A stretch of 35,606 nucleotides of DNA from positions 1 through 35,606 of the forward strand of contig NZ_JACJOX010000048.1 in NCBI RefSeq assembly GCF_014695775.1, in the 5' to 3' direction. This stretch comes from Leptolyngbya sp. FACHB-60. GTDB lineage: Bacteria > Cyanobacteriota > Cyanobacteriia > Phormidesmidales > Phormidesmidaceae. Positions 25,106-33,549 of this stretch are shown here, piece after piece (position 1 is the stretch's first letter; each line of letters starts with the position of its first letter). The translations under genes and the position numbers were made by a program. Below the pieces are notes generated by a model. That model saw nothing but the letters and a program-made list of their open reading frames with translations. It was not told the origin of the DNA and did no database searches.

Positions 25106-26062
25106 GGGTCAAAACCTCTGAATGAATGTGCGGTAAAACCTCTCGACCAATTTCTTCTAGCACATCGGCAGCCGAGCGATCGCCATACTTAAGGTTGAGG
25201 CCGACGTGGTTAACGCCAATGTCGCGCAGGTGCAGCAGCAGGTCGAGCAGGCGATCGCGCCCCAGCCGATAGCCCAAGTGAATGGGCGTCGCGGCAGCGG
25301 TGGGGTCATCCACCAGATCGACATAGAGCGACTGGGCGTAGGGTTTGAATCTGCCAGGGGCAACGCGATCGACTAGGGCGCGCCAGTCTTGAATCATGCG
25401 GGCCTGCATGTGGGGATGGCGCGGGTAATAAAGCCAGCCATCGGCCTGTTCGGCAATCCACTCTGGGGTTTGGCGGCTGTGGCCCGTCACCAACAGGGGA
25501 ATGCTGCCGTTGACAGGCTTGGGCAGCAGGTCGGCCCCCTCCAATTGGGTCAGCGACGAACGAATCACTGGAAACTCTGTGGCCAAGGCCTGCTTAAAGT
25601 CAGCAAAGGTCTGGCGAAAGCGATCGCCCCGCGTCTCAAAGTCAACCCCAAAGGCAGGAAACTCCAATGGGCGATCGCCCGAGGCCACCCCCATTACCAA
25701 TCGCCCATTGGAAAGCTGATCGACTGAAGCCGCGGCCTTCGCTAGGTGCAGCGGGTGACGCTGGCTAAAGATAATGCTGCCCGTGGCCAGAGCAATGCGA
25801 TCGGTCTGGGCCGCCATGTAGCCTAGGTAGACCCAGGGGTCAAAAATTTGCCCCACATCCCCAAGGTGGGGTCGTAGAGCGGCACATCTCGCACCCAGAG
25901 GGCGGCATAGCCCAGGGCCTCGGCCCGCTGGGCCAGCCTGACCTGGTGCTGCATGGTGGGAATACTGCCCTTATACGCCTCGATAGGAAAAAACACGCCG
26001 ACCGTCAGCTGACCGGGTTGGAACATGCGATCGAACCCGGTCTGAATAGGAGGTAGGTTCAT
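25083..26062 (-). pseudogene. LLM-class flavin-dependent oxidoreductase with a single-base frameshift
   Basis: Together the two frames encode about 326 residues, the usual length for luciferase-like monooxygenases using FMN or F420. The first (26062 to 25823) reads MNLPPIQTGFDRMFQ ... GYAALWVRDVPLYDPT, then goes out of frame and stops. The second (25856 to 25083) resumes with VGQIFDPWVYLGYMAAQTDRIALATG and includes ATGSIIFSQRHPLHLAKAAAS and GRLVMGVASGDRP, family core motifs. One missing base near 25862 (TTGGGG where TTNGGGG is expected) accounts for the shift and restores DPTxGDVGQIFDPW. Sequencing error or recent mutation. It starts 3 bases after the osmC stop. Confidence 0.88.
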
Positions 26063-26065
26063 GGT

Positions 26066-26476
26066 TTATTGCGGTAACGGGATAACGGCAGGGGTTAAGA
26101 CAGTTTGAATTGGGGTGCCGGCACTGAGCAGGCGGTGCACCGGGCAGCGATCGCCAATCTCCCGCAAGCGATCGCGCTGTTCAGCAGTCAAGTCACCCAC
26201 CAAAGTCAGGTAGACCGCAATCACCACCTGTTTCTCCACGGTTTGCAGCTCCGCCGCAACGTATACATTCTCGACCGGCCAGCCCTTACGCTCGGCGTAC
26301 ATTTTGATCGTGATTGCCTTGCAGCTGCCCAGGCCCGCTAAAAGTAGTTCTGTGGGGGTCGGCCCCTGGTCGTCGCCGCCGAGGTGGGTTGGCTCGTCGG
26401 CAACGAGCTGAAACTGGCGGATGGCTACGTCTTGGCCATAGCGCGATCCACTGGACGAAACCTGTACTGAGGCCAT
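26066..26476 (-). CDS. OsmC/Ohr-family peroxiredoxin-like protein
   Basis: 136 residues from the ATG at 26476, chosen because an ideal AAGGAGG lies 9 nt upstream; a 52-residue longer frame has no support. The redox cysteines are in GLGSCKAITIKMYAER (Cys52) and IGDRCPVHRLLSAGT near residue 115, the pair used by OsmC/Ohr to reduce organic hydroperoxides. The gene is 112 bases downstream of the SDR and 3 bases upstream of the LLM gene. A protective role against organic peroxides fits the operon. Confidence 0.92.
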   Translation of the reverse strand: MASVQVSSSGSRYGQDVAIRQFQLVADEPTHLGGDDQGPTPTELLLAGLGSCKAITIKMYAERKGWPVENVYVAAELQTVEKQVVIAVYLTLVGDLTAEQRDRLREIGDRCPVHRLLSAGTPIQTVLTPAVIPLPQ

Positions 26477-26588
26477 AGCAAATTCCTCCTTGGTTTGGTT
26501 AAGGCTTGCGCGGTTAGAGATCGGGTTTCGATGCGGGGCTTCAAGTGATCTGTTGCTTACCTTTAGCAATCCGGTCTCTGCACCTACC

Positions 26589-27371
26589 TCAAGCGTACTG
26601 ATTGCGCCCGGCCATAACGCCGCCATCGACATCCCAAATTGCCCCCGTCACCCAGGCAGCTTTGGAAGAGAGGAGAAATGCGATCGCCTCGGCTACATCC
26701 CGTGGCTGGCCCACTCGGCCCAGGGGATGAAAGCTGTTGAACCCCTGCAGCGCACTGTGCACCTGATCTTGAGGAATAAACCCTTCATAGATAGGCGTTT
26801 CGACTACCGCTGGTGAAACTGCGTTGACGCGAATTTGGTGACTGGCCAGCTCCATTGCCAGATGCTGGGTCAGAGAATGCAGCCCAGCTTTGGCCATGGA
26901 GTAGGCCGAGGAGGGGGTTGCCTGCACCGCCTGCTTTGCCCACATCGACCCCACATTGACCACAGCCCCGCTCCGCCCCTGGTTAACCATGGCTTGAACC
27001 ACGGCCTGGGTGATGAAAAACATGGCTCGATTCAGATTTAGGTATAGGTCGTAGTCGGCTTCGGTATGCTCCAGAAATACCTTGGGCAAAAAGACTCCGG
27101 CAGCATTCACTAGCAGGGTGGCGTCGGCATGTTTGCTTGTGAGTTGGGCAATTAAGTTGGACCGTTCAAGGGCGTTGGCAATATCGGCTTGCTCGCCAAA
27201 TACAGGCCCTAAGGAGCTGAGGTCAGCCAGAGCAGACTGGAGGCGAGCGCCCCGCTTCCCCACCAGCACCACCGTACCGTCCTGCTCTAAAACCATGGAG
27301 GCTACAGCTTTACCAATGCCGCTGGTGCCCCCAATGACAATTAGCTTTTGACCCGCAAAATCTTGATTCAT
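26589..27371 (-). CDS. Short-chain dehydrogenase/reductase (SDR)
   Basis: 260 residues, classical SDR. NAD(P)-binding GGTSGIG (14-20), NAAG (89-92), catalytic Ser142 and the YSMAK pair Tyr157/Lys161, followed by VNAVSPAVVETPIY and the C-terminal WVTGAIWDVDGGV. A basic-side-chain segment (VGKRGARL) after the second strand suggests NADP preference (inference). Substrate unknown, perhaps a carbonyl or quinone. It starts 47 bases after the tetR stop in the same operon. Confidence 0.93.
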   Translation of the reverse strand: MNQDFAGQKLIVIGGTSGIGKAVASMVLEQDGTVVLVGKRGARLQSALADLSSLGPVFGEQADIANALERSNLIAQLTSKHADATLLVNAAGVFLPKVFLEHTEADYDLYLNLNRAMFFITQAVVQAMVNQGRSGAVVNVGSMWAKQAVQATPSSAYSMAKAGLHSLTQHLAMELASHQIRVNAVSPAVVETPIYEGFIPQDQVHSALQGFNSFHPLGRVGQPRDVAEAIAFLLSSKAAWVTGAIWDVDGGVMAGRNQYA

Positions 27372-27418
27372 GGCGACTACTTACTTCCTACTAGTTGGAT
27401 GCTTAATGGGCAAAAAAA

Positions 27419-27997
27419 TTACCCGTTGGCTAACCGAATCAGCTGCTCAATCGACTGGTGAAACTGGGTTGCCCCACCATACACGCGGGCCACCAACATG
27501 CCCCCTTCTAACAGGCCAAAGATGAGTGCGGCCATTGCCTTGGTGTCTCCAGAAAACCGAAAATCGCCCGCCTGCCGCCCGGCCTCTAGTAGAACAACCA
27601 GTCGCTCCACATTGACCTGGTAGAAGTAGCGCACACGCTCTACCAGCGGATCGCTCAAACTGACTAGCTCTGCTCCTAGCATGGCGCAAAGGCAAGTCTT
27701 ATCCTGCTCTCCAGCACTCAAAGTGGTGCTATACAAACTGCAATAGCGCCTGAGTTTTACTTCAGCACTATCGCTGGACTCTAGAATGCCATCTACCATT
27801 CTCAAGAAGCGATCGCTGTAGCGGTCCAGCAGCGCCGCCACCAAATCATCCTTTTTGGGGAAGTGGGTGTGAACACTGGCCTTGCGAATGCCAACGCGAT
27901 CGCTAATGTCCTGGTAGCTCATACCGTTCACGCCAAGGCGTTGAATTAGATCTTGAGCGACATCTAAGATTTGAGTTTTGGTATCAGCCTGCCTCAT
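27419..27997 (-). CDS. TetR-family repressor heading the SDR-osmC-LLM operon
   Basis: 192 residues from the ATG at 27997, chosen because AGGA lies 8 nt upstream; a TTG further upstream would place the operator inside the gene. The HTH is in GMSYQDISDRVGIRKASVHTHFPKKDDLVAALL. The ligand domain contains DKTCLCAMLGAEL with a Cys-Leu-Cys pair that could sense electrophiles (inference). Autoregulation is suggested by a 16-bp perfect palindrome immediately upstream, which overlaps the ribosome-binding site. Confidence 0.9.
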   Translation of the reverse strand: MRQADTKTQILDVAQDLIQRLGVNGMSYQDISDRVGIRKASVHTHFPKKDDLVAALLDRYSDRFLRMVDGILESSDSAEVKLRRYCSLYSTTLSAGEQDKTCLCAMLGAELVSLSDPLVERVRYFYQVNVERLVVLLEAGRQAGDFRFSGDTKAMAALIFGLLEGGMLVARVYGGATQFHQSIEQLIRLANG

Positions 27998-28006
27998 AAC
28001 TAACAT

Positions 28007-28022
28007 CCTACCTATAGGTAGG
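28007..28022. promoter_or_regulatory. Perfect 16-bp palindromic operator of the second TetR locus
   Basis: cctacctataggtagg is exactly self-complementary, 9 bases upstream of the tetR start codon. It is the only long palindrome in the leader, so it is the likely operator for the five-gene operon. A match to nine bases of it near 30990 was judged coincidental. Confidence 0.7.
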
Positions 28023-28132
28023 GAGCCTGTCAACGCTGATTCCCCTCAGTCAAAGCATTCATACCCCGCTTGAGGGACGACCACCCAGCGATCGCCCCTT
28101 GGCCCAATTGGGGCGGGTCAGGCAGCGCTTGC

Positions 28133-30754
28133 TTACACCAGCGCTGCTGTAGGTGTTACCACCCCTGAGACAATCCGCACCGAGTCTGGGTCGGCCCAGA
28201 GCACCAGTTTGGGGTCGTAGGGGCTGTTGAGGTATCGGTGGCGGGGCAAAATGCGCAGCGACAACCCCTGTAACCCGCTGGCGGTGTACTCCATTTCCAA
28301 GGCGTAGATGCTTCTGCCGTTGGCATCCGGCCCCTGATGGGCCATCGGCACCGCCACCCCCGAATGAATCTCGCCATCCACTGAGACCGTGCCCTGGTAG
28401 AGTTCGACCTGCACATCGTCGGGGGTGAGGGCCCCGAGCTGAATGGCGGCAGTCACCTTAAAGGGCTGGTTTACCTGAAGGTTGGTGGTGTCGGAGATGG
28501 CCACTTCCTCAAAGCGCACCTCGTACCAGTGGTCGGCCATGCGGGCCTGCCATGTGGCCAGCTCTTTGCCGGGACTGTAGCTTTCCGAGGCCAGGGTAGA
28601 GGCGCGATCGCTGGCCGCAAAGTACCCCAAATTCGCGTAGTCCTTCACCATGCGGGCGGTGTTGAACTGGGGCGTGTTGAAGTAGATCGCCTCCTTCATT
28701 TTAGCTACCCAGCCGCGGGGAATTTCGTCTTTGTCGCGATCGTAGAACAGCGGCACCACCTCTTTCTCCAAGATGTCGTAAAGGGCGTTGGCCTCCACGT
28801 CGTCTTGGTAGTCGGGGTCATCGTAGTCTTCGCCGTGGCCGATGGGCCAGCCGGTCCGAATGTAGTCGGCCTCATCCCACCAGCCGTCGAGCACGCTGAG
28901 GTTGGGTAGGCCGTTCATCGCCGCCTTCATGCCGCTGGTGCCGCTGGCCTCGCGGGGGCGGCGGGGGTTGTTGAGCCACACGTCGCAGCCGGCCACCATG
29001 TCCCGCGACAGGTGAATGTCGTAGTTGGGCACAAACACAATGGATTTACTCAACCCCTGATCGCGGGTGAAGTGAATGATGCTGCGGATCAGTTCTTTGC
29101 CGGGAATGTCTTTGGGATGGGCTTTGCCCGCAATCACAAACTGGACGCGGCGATCGCCGCCATTGCCATTAATGATATTGCGAATGCGTTCGAGGTCGTG
29201 GAGAAACAGGGTGGCGCGCTTGTAGGTGGCAAAGCGGCGAGCAAAGCCGATGGTGAGCACAAAGGGGTCGAGGCATTCCTGGGCTTCGGTCAGCTCGCGG
29301 GTCGAGCCGCCGCGATCGCGCGTGCTCTTAGCCAGGCGATCGCGCACCGTCACCACCAGGTGCGATCGGCACTGCTCGTGGTTGCGCCACAGCTCGTCGT
29401 CGGGAATGGCGTACACCCGTTCCCACAGCGATGCGCCGGGGCTTGCTTCGGCCCAGTTGGGGCCGAGGTAGCGATCGTAGAGCGCCTGGGTCGATCGAGC
29501 GACGCAGCTGCGGGCGTGCACCCCGTTGGTGATGGCGGTAATCGGCACCTCGCTCTGGGGCAGCTCCATCCACAGCTCGCCGAACATATCGCGTGACACC
29601 TCAGCGTGGAGCTTGCTGACGCCATTGATAAAGGTCGCCGTCTTAATCGCCAGCACCGCCATGCTAAAGGGAGCCGAAAAATCTCCTGTATCAGTGCGGC
29701 CTAGGGCCAGAAACTCAGCATCGCCCAGGCCAAATCGCTCGCGGTAGTGGCGCAGGTAGTGCAGCACCTTCTCCGGCGGAAACAAGTCGATACCGGCGGG
29801 CACCGGAGTGTGGGTGGTAAACATCTGGCTGGCCTGGGCCACCTGGAGAGCCTCAGCAAAGGTGAGGCCCTGTTCTTCTACCAGCACCCGCATGCGCTCT
29901 AGGGCCATAAAGGCCGAGTGGCCCTCGTTCATGTGATAGGCAGTTGGTGTCAGCCCTAAAGCCCTCAACATGCGAATACCGCCAATGCCCAGCATCACCT
30001 CCTGGTGAATGCGCATGTCAATGTCGCCGCCGTAGAGGCGATCGCAGATATCCTGGTCGTACTGGCTGTTGGGTTCAATATTGGTGTCGAGCAGGTATAG
30101 CGGCACCGTGCCCACCTGCACCCGCCACACCCGCGCGTACACCACGCGGCCCGGATACTCCACCTCGATTCTGATCTCCTGACCGTTGGCATCGCGCTCT
30201 AGGTGCAGGGGCATGTTGTAAAAGTCGTTGATTGGGTAGCGCTCCTGCTGCCAGCCGTCGGCATTTAAATACTGAGCGAAGTAGCCCTCCTGATACAGCA
30301 GCCCGATCGCTACTAGAGGCAGGCCCAAGTCGCTGGCCGACTTAAGGTGATCGCCGGCCAGCACCCCCAAGCCGCCGGAATACACCGGCATGCAGGTGGT
30401 GAGGCCAAACTCCATCGAAAAGTAGGCGTAGCATTCTCCCGAGGCAGGAGACTTGCGGTGTTTTTTGTACCAGTTGCGATCGCGCAGATAGTCCTCTAGC
30501 CGCTGGGCCGCCCGATCCATCTGAGCCAAAAACCCTTCGTCTTCTGCAATCTCGTTCAGCCGCGCCTGGCTAATGGTGCCGAGCATCAGCACCGGGTTAT
30601 AGCGGCTCGACTCCCACAGGTCGCCGTCCAGTCGCCGAAATAGGTCTAGCATCTCCACATCCCAGTCCCAGTGAAGGTTGTAGGCTAGGGTGCGCAGCGC
30701 CTCTAGCCGCTGAGGCAGAGCCGGGGTGACGTTAAACGTACGAATGGGGCGCAT
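28133..30754 (-). CDS. glgP: Alpha-glucan phosphorylase (GT35 family, DUF3417-containing)
   Basis: 873 residues, the size of the DUF3417-type phosphorylases. It releases glucose-1-phosphate from glycogen or maltodextrins. The N-terminal ~110 residues (LEALRTLAYNLHWDWD) are the DUF3417 region, followed by the catalytic GT35 domains with YFSMEFGLT, GGLGVLAGDHLKSASDLG, AITNGVHA and the PLP-lysine segment REASGTSGMKAAMNG (Lys about 609). It supplies glucose units for night-time respiration in cyanobacteria. Monocistronic by position: the genes on either side do not continue its direction within 100 bases. Confidence 0.94.
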   Translation of the reverse strand: MRPIRTFNVTPALPQRLEALRTLAYNLHWDWDVEMLDLFRRLDGDLWESSRYNPVLMLGTISQARLNEIAEDEGFLAQMDRAAQRLEDYLRDRNWYKKHRKSPASGECYAYFSMEFGLTTCMPVYSGGLGVLAGDHLKSASDLGLPLVAIGLLYQEGYFAQYLNADGWQQERYPINDFYNMPLHLERDANGQEIRIEVEYPGRVVYARVWRVQVGTVPLYLLDTNIEPNSQYDQDICDRLYGGDIDMRIHQEVMLGIGGIRMLRALGLTPTAYHMNEGHSAFMALERMRVLVEEQGLTFAEALQVAQASQMFTTHTPVPAGIDLFPPEKVLHYLRHYRERFGLGDAEFLALGRTDTGDFSAPFSMAVLAIKTATFINGVSKLHAEVSRDMFGELWMELPQSEVPITAITNGVHARSCVARSTQALYDRYLGPNWAEASPGASLWERVYAIPDDELWRNHEQCRSHLVVTVRDRLAKSTRDRGGSTRELTEAQECLDPFVLTIGFARRFATYKRATLFLHDLERIRNIINGNGGDRRVQFVIAGKAHPKDIPGKELIRSIIHFTRDQGLSKSIVFVPNYDIHLSRDMVAGCDVWLNNPRRPREASGTSGMKAAMNGLPNLSVLDGWWDEADYIRTGWPIGHGEDYDDPDYQDDVEANALYDILEKEVVPLFYDRDKDEIPRGWVAKMKEAIYFNTPQFNTARMVKDYANLGYFAASDRASTLASESYSPGKELATWQARMADHWYEVRFEEVAISDTTNLQVNQPFKVTAAIQLGALTPDDVQVELYQGTVSVDGEIHSGVAVPMAHQGPDANGRSIYALEMEYTASGLQGLSLRILPRHRYLNSPYDPKLVLWADPDSVRIVSGVVTPTAALV

Positions 30755-31018
30755 AGAAAAGAATTCGCAATAATTTCATATAGAGCCATTCTGCCCTCTA
30801 TCAGTCATTGGCGGTCATGGGGCCATGGCTTTTAACGGTCTCTTTGGCCCTCAACTCGGCCTGTGATCGCCATCCTGCCACCGCAATTAGCGCTTCTCCC
30901 CAACTCTAGGTTATGAAATCCCTACCCGAGGGCATAGCTGAGGCAGCTGACCTCAGGGAATAATGGGCTAGGTCAGAAAAATAACCCAGCTACCTATAAA
31001 GACAATAAGGACAAGGCT

Positions 31019-31156
31019 ATGACGCAGGACAGGAATAACCAGGGATTTGGAGCCACCCTCGACAAAGACGCTCACTCCGCAGTTGAGTTTGACCAGTGGG
31101 CCAGAGCCGTGCGTCAGCAGATGGTGGCCGCCCTCAAGCGTCGCGGCAATAGCTAA
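31019..31156 (+). CDS. Small 45-residue protein, previously easy to miss
   Basis: ATG at 31019, 46 codons including TAA. Sequence begins MTQDRNNQGFGATLDKDAHS and ends with a helix VEFDQWARAVRQQMVAALKRR. AAGGA lies 7 nt before the start, and the frame has the composition of real protein. A hairpin with a U-tract follows about 55 bases downstream. No domain is recognised; the amphipathic basic helix suggests protein or nucleic-acid binding. It sits between glgP and another hypothetical. Confidence 0.7.
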   Translation: MTQDRNNQGFGATLDKDAHSAVEFDQWARAVRQQMVAALKRRGNS

Positions 31157-31209
31157 AACTGTGTTGGTCAAAGACCGTCTCCTGGGGGCCGTTGCTACTA
31201 CCAGAGCAA

Positions 31210-31274
31210 GGGGGTGCAAGGTTTAAGTTCTCCGATCTTGGGGTCAAACCTTGCACCCCCGACCCTAAATTTTT
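31210..31274 (+). terminator. Probable terminator after the small-protein gene
   Basis: Perfect 15-bp arms gggggtgcaaggttt (31210-31224) and its complement (31246-31260) with a 21-base loop, then TTTTT at 31270-31274. The loop is long and the U-tract is 9 bases beyond the stem, so it may instead be a dispersed repeat. Confidence 0.5.
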
Positions 31275-31388
31275 CGCTCAAACATTTTGCGCTTAAACAG
31301 CCCCACCTCCATCACCTCTCCTCCATAGTCTTGGTAGACTACTGGTGCAATCCCCTTCAAAGCACCCGTACCCTTCATCGCCAACCCT

Positions 31389-31691
31389 GTGGCCACCAAA
31401 AAACCCACCGGCAAAAGCAGCGGCCAGCCCAGCGAAAGCCCCATCTCGGCTTCCGCTAGTTCGGGTCGTGGGTTTAAGGTTCAAGTATTTTATCTAGCGG
31501 CCAGCAGCAATAGCCCCAGCGCCCCCATCAAAGACGCCCTGTGGTTTGCCACCTACCCGATCATTCCGCGCATTGGCGACTGCGTGTTTAGAGACGGTGT
31601 GTACTACCGAGTAGAGCGCGTCTTTTTGTACGAAAATCTAGCTGCTGGCTGGTGCGCTGATGTTGAGGTCACCTTCTACGGCAGACGCTAA
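31389..31691 (+). CDS. Hypothetical protein, GTG start
   Basis: 100 residues from a GTG at 31389; an in-frame TAG lies upstream and no ATG is available before the conserved-looking core. A Ser/Lys-rich low-complexity N-terminus (KKPTGKSSGQPSESP) precedes a compact beta-rich domain: GFKVQVFYLAASS, WFATYPIIPRIGDCVF, YYRVERVFLYE and CADVEVTFYGRR. Not recognised; it looks like a small SH3/OB-like barrel (inference). No signal peptide or membrane segment. Confidence 0.6.
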   Translation: MATKKPTGKSSGQPSESPISASASSGRGFKVQVFYLAASSNSPSAPIKDALWFATYPIIPRIGDCVFRDGVYYRVERVFLYENLAAGWCADVEVTFYGRR

Positions 31692-31790
31692 TCGAGCCCG
31701 GCTAAGTGCTCTGCGCAGCGTGTTACAAAACTTATGGAAAGCCCCGCCCTCAATGGCTGTAACGGCTGCTGTCACAGTGTTACAGAACGA

Positions 31791-31818
31791 TTGATCTCCA
31801 GAAACCTTATGCTAAAGT
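31791..31818 (+). promoter_or_regulatory. Possible promoter of the RRM-protein gene
   Basis: TTGATC (31791-31796) and TAAAGT (31813-31818) spaced by 16 bases, about 125 bases upstream of the start codon. A leader of this length is usual for cold-inducible rbp genes, whose mRNA leaders regulate stability and translation (family knowledge). Confidence 0.4.
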
Positions 31819-31944
31819 AGGCGAGTAACATGTTCTGCTTTCGGTAGGCTGGTTAATCACAGTCTGATCTCAGTTTCGGGTAATCGATGTGTACCACTCC
31901 GAATCGAACTTGTCTACATTACATGTCAATTTTGGAGTTGTGCC

Positions 31945-32274
31945 ATGTCGATTTATGTAGGAAACCTCGCCTACAATGCTGCGGAAGGAGACATCACCGA
32001 AGTCTTTTCCGAGTACGGGGCCGTTAGCCGAGTAACGGTGCCCACCGATCGCGAAACCGGTCGCCCCCGGGGCTTCGCGTTTGTCGAGATGGAGAAAGAA
32101 GCTGACGAAGACGCTGCCATTGAAGCCCTCGACGGGGCTGAGTGGATGGGTCGCGAGCTGCGCGTTAACAAAGCTCGTCCCAAAGAAAAGCGTGCCGGTG
32201 GTGGCGGGCCCCGCAGCAGCTTCGGCGGCGGTGGCGGCCGAGATGGGGGCAACCGCGAGTTTTCTCGCTGGTAA
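31945..32274 (+). CDS. rbp: RRM RNA-binding protein with glycine-rich tail (cyanobacterial Rbp)
   Basis: 109 residues. One RNA recognition motif: RNP2 IYVGNL (3-8) and RNP1 RGFAFVEM (42-49), then a Gly/Arg-rich tail (~84-109, GGGGPRSSFGGGGG). Type-I Rbp proteins of this kind are induced by cold and bind AU-rich or structured mRNA. GGAG lies 7 nt before the ATG. Long leader upstream and a good terminator downstream; monocistronic. Confidence 0.95.
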   Translation: MSIYVGNLAYNAAEGDITEVFSEYGAVSRVTVPTDRETGRPRGFAFVEMEKEADEDAAIEALDGAEWMGRELRVNKARPKEKRAGGGGPRSSFGGGGGRDGGNREFSRW

Positions 32275-32305
32275 ATCGCCTAGACACAACTAAATTATTT
32301 GTTGC

Positions 32306-32337
32306 AATGGCAGAGGATAGTCATCCTCTGCCATTTT
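32306..32337 (+). terminator. Terminator of the RRM-protein gene
   Basis: A 13-bp perfect stem aatggcagaggat / atcctctgccatt (32306-32318 and 32323-32335) with a 4-base loop, followed by TT, 31 bases after the stop codon. The U-tract is short; the stem is strong. Confidence 0.75.
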
Positions 32338-32532
32338 GCTGTTGGCTAATTAAGGGATCTGGCTAAGTCAGAGAGTGCAATTATTTGCAAAACCCCGTAG
32401 GCTCTTCACAACGCGAAAACTATCGACCAGAGTCGATTATGCTGCAATGATCCGTTCCACGTTTAATCCAGCCTACCTACTCAAAGATGGAAAGCTTAAA
32501 GAGAAAAGGGTAACGGTAAGGCTTCAGCGGCC

Positions 32533-33444
32533 CTAACGCTTAATCAAAGGCGAAGTCTGCTGCCAAACAACTGCCTGGTCGCGACTCAACCCTGAAAAAA
32601 CCAAGCTTTCTATGCCAGAGAGTCCTAGAGAAGCTAATGTTTGATGCGTCAACAGAGTTTGAACCTGATTGGCAGCGTCTTCGGGGTTAATCACGCGAAC
32701 GGCTAGCCAGGAAATATTAAGCTGGCTACCCTGCGTGCTGACCTGAGCCGCAACACCTCGTTCTTTAAGCAGTGCTTCGACTCGCTCCACCGCAGGAAGA
32801 GATTCATCTTGGGAAGTTAAAACAGGGGCCTCAGTCTCGCCAGAAGCCTCTTCTGCTTGTTGCTGAGGTGGATTTTCTATATATTCCTTGAGCTGACGGA
32901 ACGCCTGCTTCAAGTCTTCTACCTTAGCCCGATCGCCCTCGCGTAGGGTCTGGGCTTTAAGCTTAAAGTAAACGTCCTCAACTTTTTTCAGTGAGTCCCC
33001 CTGCTCTAGGCCGAGCAGGGCATAAGCATAAGCAATAGTGCCTGGAGCTAGCGGTTCAGATTTGGCGACGGACTCTGTCAGGTCTTCAGACTCTTCGGGC
33101 TGACGATCAAACTCGCTCTCTAGGGTTAATTGCCGCACCTCACCCGCAGCCGCACTGAGGTCAACTTCAACTCCCCAGCCAGGCTCTTGCTGATCAGCCT
33201 GTTCTGCGTAAATTTGAAGGATCGTAATTGAGGTGACCTGCAACCGTTCTAGCCCCCGTCGCACATAGGAAACGGTTGCTGCCTGGGGAGGTAAGGTTTG
33301 ACCGGTTAGCCACAGCTGTAGACAATCGCTTTGGCGATCGCAGCGCACGGTAATGCCCTTGGGCTGTAGAGCTTGATTCATCAGCGTGGCGATCGCGGCG
33401 GCATCACCGTCTTTGGCCTGTTCTAACAGCGAGAGGGGTGCCAT
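32533..33444 (-). CDS. Cyanobacterial hypothetical protein with a degenerate J-domain-like helical segment
   Basis: 303 residues from the ATG at 33444, chosen because GGAG lies 7 nt upstream (an earlier reading starts at TTG). Residues ~137-190 (AYALLGLEQGDSLKKVEDVYFKLKAQT, KVEDLKQAFRQLKEYI) have the helix pattern of a J-domain but lack the HPD motif, so stimulation of Hsp70 is not expected. N- and C-terminal parts look like related alpha/beta modules (QPKGITVRCDRQSDCLQLWL; KERGVAAQVSTQGSQLNISWL). An acidic linker separates them (EESEDLTE). Unknown function; probably cytoplasmic. The rbgA gene is about 105 bases upstream. Confidence 0.75.
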   Translation of the reverse strand: MAPLSLLEQAKDGDAAAIATLMNQALQPKGITVRCDRQSDCLQLWLTGQTLPPQAATVSYVRRGLERLQVTSITILQIYAEQADQQEPGWGVEVDLSAAAGEVRQLTLESEFDRQPEESEDLTESVAKSEPLAPGTIAYAYALLGLEQGDSLKKVEDVYFKLKAQTLREGDRAKVEDLKQAFRQLKEYIENPPQQQAEEASGETEAPVLTSQDESLPAVERVEALLKERGVAAQVSTQGSQLNISWLAVRVINPEDAANQVQTLLTHQTLASLGLSGIESLVFSGLSRDQAVVWQQTSPLIKR

Positions 33445-33549
33445 AGGCAATCTCCAAATCAGCTTATCTAGTCCAGGTTAACCAATTCGCCCCTCTTCGA
33501 CGCTCAAAATTTACAGGTAGCCCAATGACTCGATGGTTGATTTAGAACT

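Noticed and set aside
30990..30998. Nine-base match (ctacctata) to the TetR palindrome upstream of the small-protein gene
   Set aside because: Only half of the palindrome is present and the AT-rich part could equally be a -10 box.
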